The notes under the pieces were generated by a model. The model was not told the DNA's origin, did not search any database, and saw only the letters and a program-made list of their open reading frames with translations. DNA of 28,078 nucleotides from positions 1-28,078 of the forward strand of contig CALAVE010000079.1 of NCBI GenBank assembly GCA_937892215.1. Direction: 5' to 3'. How positions within the stretch are numbered: position 1 is the first letter of the stretch; each line of letters starts with the position of its first letter. The position numbers and the translations under genes were made by a program. Source of the stretch: an uncultured Porphyromonadaceae bacterium (lineage in GTDB: Bacteria; Bacteroidota; Bacteroidia; Bacteroidales; Muribaculaceae). Shown here one piece after another: positions 15,919 to 23,992 of this stretch.

Positions 15919-16887
15919 TCAAAAAAGTGCTTTTTTCTCTTCACGCGACCCTTTCTTGTACCTCTCAATAGCATTCTGATGCATCTTCACCACCTCCTCG
16001 GCAAGCACTGCGGGCGAAATGATTTGCAGCCACTCGCCTTTCGACATCACATACCCCAGGAAGTCGGGCGTGGGGCGCATCATCAACTCAAAGTCGGTGT
16101 ATTCCGCCGTTTTCCGTATCTCTTTCTGCGAATTGTGAAGCGGCAAGTCACGCATATAGTGCGGTTCATTCCCGTATGCTCTGAGCACAATACGCGTCGG
16201 CTTGCTCCCGTCGGCTATCACCACTCCGAAACATTCATTAAAGAACGCGGCTGCGTCAAATTCCTGCTCTATCGCGAATTTCGCATCCATCAGTTCTATT
16301 TTCTCCATCCGGTCCAGCGAAAAGATGGCAAAAGACTCTTCTTTTCCGCCATATCCATAGTACGGCCGCATATTTTCATTCTTCGCCAGCAAATACCACC
16401 GGCGGCGGAACAGTTTCACACAATACGGCGACACCACAAACGTGTACGCGGCGGCGGCTCCATAGCGGCGGTAAGTAATCCTGATACGACGGCTCTCGCG
16501 CATCGACTTGATGATTTGCTGCAGTTTCTCGTTCCCCGATGGAATGCTCTCCAGCAGAATACGGTTGTGCAACGCCAAGTTCTCGTTCAGCATATTGCTC
16601 ACGCTCATCGTCGAGAACAGCCAGTTCTGCACGCTGTCTTCCTTCAGCACTTCTTTGTTATATATGAAATACCGGTTTCCGTCATGCCGGTCGCAGTCTA
16701 TGATAATCCCGAACATATCCAGAATCGCGTCTCGGTGCCGGTTAAACGTAGTCCGGGAAAACTCTCCGTCACCACTTTCTTCTCGGCTCTTCCACAACTC
16801 GTTAAGTTCGGCAAACGTAATCTTGCCGCTACGGTTTATCGTCTCTATCAGCCAAATATACTCCTTGAATAATGCCGGTATCTTCAT
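15919..16887 (-). CDS. WYL-domain transcriptional regulator
   Basis: A 322-residue regulator. Residues 1-75 form a winged helix-turn-helix (ITFAELNELW, FSRTTFNRHRDAILDMFGI). Residues about 130-210 form the WYL domain: IKSMRESRRIRITYRRYG, then VVSPYCVKLFRRRWYLLAKN, then FSLDRMEKIELMD. A C-terminal WCX-like extension follows (TRIVLRAYG..., GEWLQIISPAVLAEEV). WYL domains bind small nucleic-acid or nucleotide ligands, and such regulators (BrxR, CapW) often control defence operons next to them. The gene starts 17 bp after glsA and probably shares its transcript. The cassette begins 101 bp beyond its stop on the same strand. Confidence 0.85.
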   Translation of the reverse strand: MKIPALFKEYIWLIETINRSGKITFAELNELWKSREESGDGEFSRTTFNRHRDAILDMFGIIIDCDRHDGNRYFIYNKEVLKEDSVQNWLFSTMSVSNMLNENLALHNRILLESIPSGNEKLQQIIKSMRESRRIRITYRRYGAAAAYTFVVSPYCVKLFRRRWYLLAKNENMRPYYGYGGKEESFAIFSLDRMEKIELMDAKFAIEQEFDAAAFFNECFGVVIADGSKPTRIVLRAYGNEPHYMRDLPLHNSQKEIRKTAEYTDFELMMRPTPDFLGYVMSKGEWLQIISPAVLAEEVVKMHQNAIERYKKGSREEKKALF

Positions 16888-16904
16888 CTTTTATGATTAT
16901 GGGG

Positions 16905-17738
16905 TTATTGCTTGTGATTGCGGCCAAGGGCATACACTGCGGCACGGACGCGCTCGGTCTCCTCGCGTGCCATCTTCACGTCGAGCGTCGCATACGGTAT
17001 CGGTTTCCCTATGTGGAAATGCAGCGTGGCGCCCTCGCGCCTTATCATCTCGTGAGGCAACAATATCATCTCCGCGTTGAACTTGAAACCGAGTTTCTTA
17101 CGCCACCGCGCCGCCGTATAGAACAGACCGGAGTTCACCTCGTCAAAGTATATGGGAATTATGTCGCGACGGTGACGCACCGCATGGGTCACGGCAAACT
17201 TCTTCCACTCGGGATCCTGTATCTCGCCGGTGTCAGTACGGCGCGAACACAGTCCGGCAGGGAACGTTATCATCTGGTTCTCACCGGCATACTGCGTCTC
17301 TAACTCTTCCACCACCTCTCGCCTTTGCGCACCGTACTTGTTCACCGGCAGAAATATGCTCCGCAACGGCTCCACCGCCATCAGCAGGTCGTTCACTATG
17401 AACCTTATGTTTCCGCCGTATCTCTGCCCCAGATACGCAATCAGCACAAGTCCGTCCAGGCCGCCCAGCGGATGGTTCGACACGAATATGAAACGTCCCT
17501 CGCTCGGAATGTTATCCTCGCCGTACACCTTCACGCTTATGCGCATCTCATCCAGTGCCTTGCTCGCTGCCTCCACGCCCTGTGCAGGATATATCGTGGC
17601 CAGTATCTCGTTGAGCCTGCGCTGGTGGATGATGCGCTCCACAAGTCGCACGGCGAAGCGCGGCACGTACTTCGCCTTTTCAGGTAACCTATCCTTGATC
17701 ACCTGTCCCACATTCACTTGTTGAGGTCCACATTCCAT
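16905..17738 (-). CDS. glsA: GlsA-type O-acyltransferase (glycine lipid synthesis)
   Basis: A 277-residue PlsC-related acyltransferase. Block I reads SNHPLGGLD with His89 and Asp95, an H-x5-D spacing instead of the usual H-x4-D. Block III reads FPAGLCSRR rather than FPEGTRS. Both variants recur in the hemolysin-like acyltransferases of Bacteroidetes. In Bacteroides thetaiotaomicron GlsA adds the second acyl chain to the N-acylglycine made by GlsB. A strong promoter at 17788-17818 drives it. The WYL regulator follows after 17 bp. The presumed partner glsB lies beyond the five-gene cassette. The symbol rests on homology from memory. Confidence 0.82.
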   Translation of the reverse strand: MECGPQQVNVGQVIKDRLPEKAKYVPRFAVRLVERIIHQRRLNEILATIYPAQGVEAASKALDEMRISVKVYGEDNIPSEGRFIFVSNHPLGGLDGLVLIAYLGQRYGGNIRFIVNDLLMAVEPLRSIFLPVNKYGAQRREVVEELETQYAGENQMITFPAGLCSRRTDTGEIQDPEWKKFAVTHAVRHRRDIIPIYFDEVNSGLFYTAARWRKKLGFKFNAEMILLPHEMIRREGATLHFHIGKPIPYATLDVKMAREETERVRAAVYALGRNHKQ

Positions 17739-17787
17739 AATATTTGCTTTTTAGGTGTCCTGTAATAAAATACATCTTTTGATTTAA

Positions 17788-17818
17788 CAAAGTTAGCGAA
17801 AAGGTGAAACTTATTCAA
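17788..17818 (-). promoter_or_regulatory. Promoter for glsA
   Basis: On the minus strand: TTG (17818-17816), a 20-base spacer, then TAACTTTG (17795-17788). This is a full match to the phylum consensus. The expected start is near 17782, with a leader of about 43 bases. It overlaps the promoter region of the divergent membrane protein gene. Confidence 0.75.
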
Positions 17819-17829
17819 GAAAAAGTTCT

Positions 17830-17837
17830 TACTTTTG
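17830..17837 (+). promoter_or_regulatory. -7 box for the GT-C-like membrane protein
   Basis: TACTTTTG matches TAnnTTTG. No good TTG lies 20 bases upstream. It implies transcription from about 17844 and rules out starts before that, supporting ATG 17873. Confidence 0.5.
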
Positions 17838-17872
17838 CAAATATTTCTGATTTACCCCACCCACCGATTAGC

Positions 17873-19309
17873 ATGGAACAGTTACACGTCGCCGCAAACC
17901 GCAATTATTACATCGCCCTCAGTGCCTCAGTGGTGCTGACACTGGCTCTGGCGGCCTTTTTGTTCCCCCTCTCCCAGGCCTTAAGCCTCTCTCTGGGTTT
18001 CCTCTTATCCACCGTCGCGGCTTCTCTCATTGCAGGCCACGCAGTGAAGCAACCTTCGTTCGCCACGCTCATTATAGCCGTAGGCGCTTTCGTGTGGATG
18101 CTCACCCTTGCCAGTATGGCCGAGTGTTCCGTTTGGCAAGGCGGCTCGCTCTGTGAGCCGGTTCTTAACGTCGACGACCACAAGTATTACAATTGGGCCT
18201 TACACTACCTCAACGGTAGTGCGCCGCTGCCCAAGGTGGAGTTTCCGGGCTACCCGTTCATCATTCTGCTTATCTGGAAACTTACCGGACCAAGCCTCAT
18301 CTGGCCCATGGTCCTCAACTATTTCGCCACTCTCTCAGCCATCGTACTCACAGTGGCCATCGCTCACAAGGTTGTCACTCCTCACGTACCGAGGCAAGCC
18401 CGCACTGTCACGCTGCTCACCACGCTGCTAATGGTCTTGCAGATGCACTGGGTGTTCTACGGCACTCGCCTGCTCAAGGAGCCTCTGCTCTATCTTTCGG
18501 TCACGCTCACGGCTTATGCGCTGATTGGCTCCGGCTCCGCTCGCCAGAGTCATAGCCGCACCCACGCTGCCCTGCTCATTCTGGGCGCCGCTCTAATGGC
18601 GGTGATGCGCACCACGTGGATGTATTTCATCCTGCTGGCAATTTTCCTCGCGGCGCTTCCTCGCCGGTGGCGACGCGAAAAGGCTTTCTTCTTTGTTTCC
18701 TCGGCGGTGGTGCTCGTCTTCTTTGTCACGGCAAGCCTGTTCGCGCGCAACCCTGCTTCTTATAGCCATGCGGCAATCGTTCAGGGCGGCGATGTTATGG
18801 CCCACCAGTTCATCAACGGAACTAATCAGGACATCTATAAGCGTCTTCTTGGCGACTATTTCTATGCTCCAATGTGGCACCGGCTACTTCTGCTGCCGGT
18901 CACCATGGCGGTGCAGTTCTTCATCCCGTTCCCGTGGATAGGTAACGAACAGGCCATTTTCAGCAGCATTCTCCCGCGGGCCAACGTCGTGTGGTACGCG
19001 GTTGGGGCCGTGGCTGTGTTCCATTGCATTTTCCTCTCATGGCGCAGACAGTTCTCTCTCGGATGGCTGGCCCTGTGGCCTGCATTGAGTTACGTCATCA
19101 TCGCTTTCCTCACCGCCGGCACGGTGAGCCGCTATGTGCTCCCGTTCGCCCCATTGTTCACGGTCATCGCCGTGGATGTGATTCTTCGTGCCAAGGATGC
19201 CCCCTGGAAGTCTCTGTTCAGGCACTGGTGCTGCCTGGCCGTCATAGCCGTGGCGGCTGTGCTCACCGTCTGTTACCTCATCCAGCACGGCGCGCTCTCC
19301 ATTACATAA
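17873..19309 (+). CDS. Polytopic membrane protein, GT-C glycosyltransferase-like
   Basis: A 478-residue integral membrane protein with roughly 10-12 hydrophobic helices. The ATG at 17873 is chosen because the upstream in-frame start lies before a -7 box at 17830-17837. After two or three helices the first large loop holds NVDDHKYYNWALHYLNG, an Asp-Asp pair followed by aromatic residues. It sits where ArnT/PMT-type GT-C enzymes place their catalytic acidic residues, and VEFPGYPFIILLIWKLTG follows. GT-C enzymes use polyprenyl-phosphate sugars on the periplasmic side. I infer a glycosyltransferase or related envelope-building enzyme, but donor and acceptor are unknown. It is divergent from glsA and convergent with pyrH. 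Confidence 0.7.
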   Translation: MEQLHVAANRNYYIALSASVVLTLALAAFLFPLSQALSLSLGFLLSTVAASLIAGHAVKQPSFATLIIAVGAFVWMLTLASMAECSVWQGGSLCEPVLNVDDHKYYNWALHYLNGSAPLPKVEFPGYPFIILLIWKLTGPSLIWPMVLNYFATLSAIVLTVAIAHKVVTPHVPRQARTVTLLTTLLMVLQMHWVFYGTRLLKEPLLYLSVTLTAYALIGSGSARQSHSRTHAALLILGAALMAVMRTTWMYFILLAIFLAALPRRWRREKAFFFVSSAVVLVFFVTASLFARNPASYSHAAIVQGGDVMAHQFINGTNQDIYKRLLGDYFYAPMWHRLLLLPVTMAVQFFIPFPWIGNEQAIFSSILPRANVVWYAVGAVAVFHCIFLSWRRQFSLGWLALWPALSYVIIAFLTAGTVSRYVLPFAPLFTVIAVDVILRAKDAPWKSLFRHWCCLAVIAVAAVLTVCYLIQHGALSIT

Positions 19310-19346
19310 GATACACGTATCGGGGTTAGCCCTTATCGGCGCTTAA

Positions 19347-20060
19347 TTAGTGAACCAGCGTTCCTATCGGAGCGCCATCCACTACCACCTTGCGCAGGTT
19401 GCCCACAACGTCCATGTTGAACACGTAGATGGGCAGATTGTTCTCCTTACACATTATCGTGGCGGTCATGTCCATCACCTTCAGGCCGCGCTGATACACC
19501 TCGTCAAATGTGATCTCGTCAAACTTGGTCGCGGTCGGGTCTTTCTCGGGATCAGCTGTGTAAACTCCGTCCACGCGGGTGCCCTTCAGCATCACGTCGG
19601 CCTCTATCTCTATCCCGCGCAACGACGACCCTGTGTCGGTGGTGAAGAACGGCATTCCGGTTCCACACGACATTATCGCCACCTTCCCTTGCTCCATCGC
19701 TTCTATGGCGCGCCACTTGCTGTACTGCTCGCCTATCGGGAACATGTTTATTGCGGTAAGTACCACCGAAGGCTGTCCCGCTGCGGTCAGTGCCGACGAC
19801 AACGCCAGCGAGTTGATTACAGTGGCAAGCATACCCATCTGGTCGCCCTTAACTCTGTCAAATCCCTGCGTGGCACCCTTCAAGCCGCGGAATATGTTAC
19901 CGCCGCCTATCACTATGCCCACCTGCACGCCGGCCTCCACTATCTCTTTTATCTGGCTCGCGTATTCGTTCACGCGTTGTGTGTCTATTCCGTGACCTTG
20001 TGCGCCCATGAGCGATTCGCCGCTCAGTTTCAGTAGTATTCTCTTGAATCTTGCTTCCAT
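19347..20060 (-). CDS. pyrH: UMP kinase
   Basis: A 237-residue amino-acid-kinase-fold enzyme of the usual length. It phosphorylates UMP to UDP in pyrimidine nucleotide synthesis. Clear landmarks are LLKLSGESLMG (phosphate-binding Lys and Gly), IVIGGGNIFRG, DQMGMLATVINSLAL, TGMPFFTTDTG (UMP-binding), and DGVYTADPEKDPTATKF near the C-terminal half. The gene has its own promoter at 20096-20126, lies downstream of the TPR gene's terminator, and is therefore probably an independent unit. Confidence 0.97.
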   Translation of the reverse strand: MEARFKRILLKLSGESLMGAQGHGIDTQRVNEYASQIKEIVEAGVQVGIVIGGGNIFRGLKGATQGFDRVKGDQMGMLATVINSLALSSALTAAGQPSVVLTAINMFPIGEQYSKWRAIEAMEQGKVAIMSCGTGMPFFTTDTGSSLRGIEIEADVMLKGTRVDGVYTADPEKDPTATKFDEITFDEVYQRGLKVMDMTATIMCKENNLPIYVFNMDVVGNLRKVVVDGAPIGTLVH

Positions 20061-20095
20061 GTCTTCTGTTTTTATTTTGTTCTCGATTTATATCG

Positions 20096-20126
20096 CAAAT
20101 ATAGTAATAATTAACCTGTTATGCAA
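20096..20126 (-). promoter_or_regulatory. Promoter for pyrH
   Basis: Minus strand: TTG (20126-20124), 20 bases, TATATTTG (20103-20096). The expected start is near 20090, with a leader of about 30 bases. The TTG lies inside the U-run of the upstream gene's terminator. Confidence 0.75.
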
Positions 20127-20161
20127 AAAAATAGTTGGACATTATCACCTGCCCAACTATT
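20125..20161 (-). terminator. Terminator after the TPR gene
   Basis: On the minus strand a 9-bp stem, AATAGTTGG (20161-20153) with CCAACTATT (20138-20130), runs into a seven-base T stretch. It lies about 44 bases beyond the stop of the TPR gene. Confidence 0.85.
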
Positions 20162-20204
20162 CTCTATTTCATCGTTTGTTGCTCTCTTTTTTAGCCCAAC
20201 ATTT

Positions 20205-20885
20205 TTATTTCTCTCCCGCAAGTACCTTGGCACGCTCTATGTATTTGTCTATTCCGTGCTGAGCGGCGTATGCCGGATATTTGTCCTTCAGGCCCTGATA
20301 CAACGCTGCTTCCTGCGAGTACTGCTTCTGCTCGTGCAGCACCACTGCCTTCTTCAGAATGAACAGCGGCGTGTAGTCGGCATTGTCGCCCGACAGGGAT
20401 ATCGCCTTGTCAAATGCGGCCACGGCCTTATCCAGTTGCTTCAGGTTCACGTAGCAGTCTCCAAGCAGCGACTGCGATGCCGGACCCACTATGTTGCCTT
20501 TCGGATCAAAGTTGTTCAGATACTTCACGGCCTCCTCATACTTACCCTTCTGGTACAGCAGGATTGCTGCGTTCAGGTTGGCGCGGTTCGCGGGCTTGTT
20601 GCTGTATTTGTTGGCCACGTTCTGGTAACTCTGCAGTGCCAGGGAGTCGTTGCCGTTGAACATTAGCTCCATATCGGCCTTGGATATATCCTCGGTTGCA
20701 TGCTTCAGGTTAGGGTTACGGAAACCATAGATGTAGGCCACGGCTATCAGCAATATCACCAGTATTATCGCCAGTGGCCAATAAATAAGTTTCTTGTTTC
20801 CTTCAATCTTCTGCTCTATCGACGACAGAGACTCGTTAAACTCCTCTAATGAAGTGCGTACGCTTCCTTTTTGTTTCTTTGCCAT
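20205..20885 (-). CDS. Membrane-anchored tetratricopeptide repeat protein
   Basis: A 226-residue protein: a short basic cytoplasmic N-terminus (MAKKQKGSVRTSLEEF), one transmembrane helix at about 35-53 (YWPLAIILVILLIAVAYIYG), then TPR-type helical repeats facing the periplasm. Repeat-like units include ANLNAAILLYQKGKYEEAVK, QSLLGDCYVNLKQLDKAVAA and FILKKAVVLHEQKQYSQEAA. The layout resembles YfgM, the periplasmic TPR partner of the SecYEG/PpiD chaperone network, and many Bacteroidales have such a gene. A role in envelope protein handling is plausible but not shown. It is a single-gene unit with its own terminator. Confidence 0.8.
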   Translation of the reverse strand: MAKKQKGSVRTSLEEFNESLSSIEQKIEGNKKLIYWPLAIILVILLIAVAYIYGFRNPNLKHATEDISKADMELMFNGNDSLALQSYQNVANKYSNKPANRANLNAAILLYQKGKYEEAVKYLNNFDPKGNIVGPASQSLLGDCYVNLKQLDKAVAAFDKAISLSGDNADYTPLFILKKAVVLHEQKQYSQEAALYQGLKDKYPAYAAQHGIDKYIERAKVLAGEK

Positions 20886-20945
20886 TTTTAAGAAAATATG
20901 TTATTCGTTTTTAATATTCTCGTCTTTCCGCCCATTTTGGACGTG

Positions 20946-20978
20946 CAAAATTAATGTTTTTTTGTTGAAATTCTGCAA
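20946..20978 (-). promoter_or_regulatory. Promoter for the TPR gene
   Basis: Minus strand: TTG (20978-20976), 22 bases, TAATTTTG (20953-20946). The spacing is two bases longer than ideal. The leader would be about 55 bases. Confidence 0.5.
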
Positions 20979-21008
20979 TTTTTATTCCTTTTTTTACCTA
21001 TAAACTCT

Positions 21009-21016
21009 TATCTTTG
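21009..21016 (+). promoter_or_regulatory. -7 box for the DUF2007-lrp pair
   Basis: TATCTTTG matches TAnnTTTG. No clear -33 TTG is seen. It sets the start of DUF2007 at ATG 21056, since an upstream TTG codon lies within this box. Confidence 0.55.
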
Positions 21017-21055
21017 CCTCTATATTATCGTTCCATATCTATTTTTTTCATCACT

Positions 21056-21427
21056 ATGGAGAATTTTTCTGACATAAATCCGGCTCGAATGGTGCTTTTC
21101 AATGAATACAGCACCGACTTTGAGGCTAACCTCGTAAAATCCATGCTCCAGGAAGCCGGCATCGAATGTGCGCTGACTGGCGAGTACGCCAAGTACTCGT
21201 TCCTTAACGAGCCCGTAAAACTCTTCGTTCACAAAGCCGATTTGGAAAGAGCAAGAGAGGTGGTTGCAACCGCCCCAGCACCCGACGATGACCTGGACCA
21301 GCAGGCCATCGAAACCGCCACCGAGAAACCTGGCCGTAACATCGGGAACATTATCCTTCTGATTGTGGCGGTAATCGTGGCCATAGCCACTATCTATTAC
21401 ATCTTCTCCTGGCAATTCCATTTCTGA
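21056..21427 (+). CDS. DUF2007 putative signal-transducing protein with C-terminal membrane anchor
   Basis: A 123-residue protein. Residues about 12-75 match the DUF2007 fold: MVLFNEYSTDFEANLVKSML, then GIECALTGEYAKYSF, then VKLFVHKADLERAREVV, a ferredoxin-like GlnB-related shape. A Pro/Asp-rich linker leads to one C-terminal transmembrane helix (IILLIVAVIVAIATIYYIF), so the soluble domain is tethered to the membrane. Biochemical function is unknown for the family. It lies 16 bp upstream of the Lrp-type regulator and probably shares its transcript. Confidence 0.8.
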   Translation: MENFSDINPARMVLFNEYSTDFEANLVKSMLQEAGIECALTGEYAKYSFLNEPVKLFVHKADLERAREVVATAPAPDDDLDQQAIETATEKPGRNIGNIILLIVAVIVAIATIYYIFSWQFHF

Positions 21428-21443
21428 ACAAACCCATACCGCT

Positions 21444-21902
21444 ATGATTACGATTGACTCGCTCGACAAAAAGATTCTGGAAATAATCATGAAAAATGCC
21501 CGTATCCCCTCCAAGGACATCGCCGCCGTGTGTGGCGTATCAAGGGCGGCCGTTCACCAGCGCATTCAGCGCATGATCGACACCGGTGTAATCACCGGTT
21601 CGGGCTACAACGTTAACCCTAAGACTCTGGGCTACGGCGCTTGCACTTATATCGGGCTCAAACTTGAGCGTGGCTCCATGTATCGCGACGTGGTGGACGC
21701 GCTCGTGAAGATTCCGGAGGTCGTGGAGTGCCACTTCACCACCGGACCGTACACCATGCTCATCAAACTCTACGCTCGCGACAATGTCCACCTCATGGAA
21801 CTTCTCAACGGCAAGATTCAGCACATCTCTGGCGTCGCTGCCACCGAAACGCTAATCTCGCTCGAGCAGAGCCTGGAACGCGACATTCCCATCTCGCTAT
21901 GA
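21444..21902 (+). CDS. Lrp/AsnC family transcriptional regulator
   Basis: A 152-residue regulator of normal family length. The N-terminal winged helix is clear (IDSLDKKILEIIMKNARIPS, then DIAAVCGVSRAAVHQRIQRM, then GVITGSGYNVN). The RAM ligand-binding domain follows (LGYGACTYIGLKLERGSMY, VVECHFTTGPYTMLIKLYAR). Family members form octamers and respond to amino acids or related metabolites. Its regulon cannot be read from this window. It ends 38 bp from the convergent helicase gene. Confidence 0.92.
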   Translation: MITIDSLDKKILEIIMKNARIPSKDIAAVCGVSRAAVHQRIQRMIDTGVITGSGYNVNPKTLGYGACTYIGLKLERGSMYRDVVDALVKIPEVVECHFTTGPYTMLIKLYARDNVHLMELLNGKIQHISGVAATETLISLEQSLERDIPISL

Positions 21903-21940
21903 CAGCACCACACCTGTTCTCCGGCCTTTTCTCCCTTGCG

Positions 21941-23968
21941 TCAGTTAAAGTTGAACGTTGACCCCAGCAGGTCTGAGTAGGCATCGCCGTCGTAATCTGT
22001 TTCATCCTCATAGTCCACATAGTCTTGTGGCACTATCCAGTTCGTCAGTTCTTTTGGTATATCGTTAAGGAAATAGTATTCGTTTCCGCCATGTGCCTCG
22101 TGTATCGAGTCTATGCCGCGATATATCGTTAGCGTGTCTTTGGCTCGTGTCATCGCCACGTACAGACACCGCCGCTCTTCCTCTATCGCGTCTTCTCCGT
22201 TCTGAACGGCGCGGCTCGTGGGATATGAGTACGCCGACGCGTTCACTATGTGGCAGTTTGTCGCCTCCAGGCCTTTGGCCGAGTGGATTGTGGTCAGTAT
22301 CACGCGGTCCTCTTCGCTACCGGCCGATTTCAGTGTGATTTCCAGTTTCGGGTCAAGCACATACTCACTCACAAACTCACTCACGCTCTGTGAGTTCATC
22401 GCCACTTCTTTCAGCACGTCAAAGTCGCGCTTGCGCCAGTCCCACTCTTCTTTGTAGAGTTCTTGCAGTCGCGCGTCCATCGTCTGCAGCGCGGTTTCTA
22501 TCGCGTTAGTCGGAGTCAGTTGCATGCAACTTATGCTCACCAGAGTCGCCGATATCTCTTTCTGCAACTTCATCGCGCTCAGTTTCTGAAGGCTTTCGCT
22601 CAGACTATCGCTCACTATCACCTCCGACACTATCTTCGATGCCGTCACGTCGCCCACGCCTTTCCACAGTTTCAGGTATCGCATCCACGCCAACTCATCA
22701 TGGAAGTTCGAGATTATCCTCAGCGTCGAGGCTACGTCGCGAACGTGCTTCGACTGCATCAGCCCCGTTCCGCCATATACCACATACGGTATCTCTTTCT
22801 CCATGCACGCCACCTCTATCTTACGTAACCCCCACACCGAGCGCGACAGCACCATGTTATCTCCCCACTGTGCGTCGCCCTCGGTCACGGCCTTCAGTAT
22901 CCTGTCGGTCACCTCATCGGCCTCCGCCCACTCGTCTTCCCAGTGGAAAACTTCCGGCTTCGTTCCGTGCCCTCGCACTGCGGTCAGGTGCTTGTCGTAG
23001 CCCAGCGGCGAACCGTCCAGCAGCCAGTTGGCCACGTCCAGTATCTCCTGAGTGGAGCGGTAGTTCAGCGTTAGCGGATAGGTACGGCTGCCGGGCACTT
23101 TGCGCGCGAAATCGTGTATGGTCTTGAAATCAGCGCCCCTGAATCCGTATATCGACTGAGCGTCGTCTCCTACACAGAACAGATGGCTCTTTTCCTGAAA
23201 TGCGCTCAGCACCTTGTATTGCAGCGGATTTGTATCCTGCATCTCATCCACCAGGATATGGTCGTACCTGCTGCCTATAAAGTCTCGGGCGGCACGATTT
23301 GCGCTCAGGCTCTTGGCCACCACGTCCAGCAGGTCATCATAGTCCAGGTAATGCCGCTGGTTCTTGTATTCAAAGTATTTCTTTATTATCTCGGCAAATG
23401 CCTCGCGGTTCTTATTTATCGCATCGGCCACCTCTGGGTCATCGGCAGGAGCGTTGTCGTAGAGTTTCACGCGCATCGCATCGCTCAGACTGCACTGGGC
23501 GTTCATCGCATACGAATACACTTCGGCCACGGCCTTGGCACTCACGCTTTTCCCCTCTTTGGTCTTGAAGTTCTTGCCGCATAGCAGTTTGAAGCAACTC
23601 TCGCGGTCCTCCTCATCAAGGATTGTGTGCTCGGCGTGAGAGAACACTTTCGGATAACCTTTTATCAGGCTCAGGCACCACGAATGGAACGTCTGCCCCT
23701 GAAGCCCCTCCGACTCGCGGGCCGGAAACGACAGTTTCACGCGCTCGGCTATCTCGCGAGCCGCCTTTCTCGTGAACGATAGCAGCAATATCCTGTGTGC
23801 TGGCACTCCGCTGTCTATCAGGTGATGCGCTCGTGCTATTATGGTCCGTGTCTTGCCCGTGCCGGCTCCGGCCAGCACCAGCACATGACGGTCCTCGGCC
23901 GTTGCCGCGGCCAGTTGCTGGGGGTTAAGGCCCTCCATGAAATTGTCGCTCTGTCTCTTCCCTGCCAT
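21941..23968 (-). CDS. UvrD/Rep-type superfamily 1 ATP-dependent DNA helicase
   Basis: A 675-residue SF1A helicase. In order: Q motif LNPQQLAAA (14-22), Walker A LAGAGTGKT with Lys39, motif Ia LLLSFTRKAA (61-70), motif Ib QTFHSWCLS (92-100), Walker B DEMQD at 241-245, motif III VGDDAQSIYGFRGAD, motif IV YPLTLNYRSTQEI, motif V TIHSAKGLEATNCHIV and motif VI EERRCLYVAMTRAKD. The C-terminus is acidic (YVDYEDETDYDGDAYSDLL) and shorter than in housekeeping UvrD/PcrA, with no Tudor-like tail seen. It is likely a repair or replication-restart helicase; assignment to uvrD, rep or pcrA is not possible here. It starts 24 bp after the sirtuin gene, so the two form an operon. Confidence 0.93.
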   Translation of the reverse strand: MAGKRQSDNFMEGLNPQQLAAATAEDRHVLVLAGAGTGKTRTIIARAHHLIDSGVPAHRILLLSFTRKAAREIAERVKLSFPARESEGLQGQTFHSWCLSLIKGYPKVFSHAEHTILDEEDRESCFKLLCGKNFKTKEGKSVSAKAVAEVYSYAMNAQCSLSDAMRVKLYDNAPADDPEVADAINKNREAFAEIIKKYFEYKNQRHYLDYDDLLDVVAKSLSANRAARDFIGSRYDHILVDEMQDTNPLQYKVLSAFQEKSHLFCVGDDAQSIYGFRGADFKTIHDFARKVPGSRTYPLTLNYRSTQEILDVANWLLDGSPLGYDKHLTAVRGHGTKPEVFHWEDEWAEADEVTDRILKAVTEGDAQWGDNMVLSRSVWGLRKIEVACMEKEIPYVVYGGTGLMQSKHVRDVASTLRIISNFHDELAWMRYLKLWKGVGDVTASKIVSEVIVSDSLSESLQKLSAMKLQKEISATLVSISCMQLTPTNAIETALQTMDARLQELYKEEWDWRKRDFDVLKEVAMNSQSVSEFVSEYVLDPKLEITLKSAGSEEDRVILTTIHSAKGLEATNCHIVNASAYSYPTSRAVQNGEDAIEEERRCLYVAMTRAKDTLTIYRGIDSIHEAHGGNEYYFLNDIPKELTNWIVPQDYVDYEDETDYDGDAYSDLLGSTFNFN

Positions 23969-23992
23969 CTTAACCGTCCTCTCGTCTCAGAC

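Noticed and set aside
15874..16872. Plus-strand open frame of about 330 codons opposite the WYL regulator.
   Set aside because: His/Arg/Leu-rich antisense shadow; the minus-strand reading has clear helix-turn-helix and WYL segments.
17804..17872. Longer N-terminus for the membrane protein.
   Set aside because: These codons span a TACTTTTG -7 box, so they are likely untranscribed; ATG 17873 fits better.
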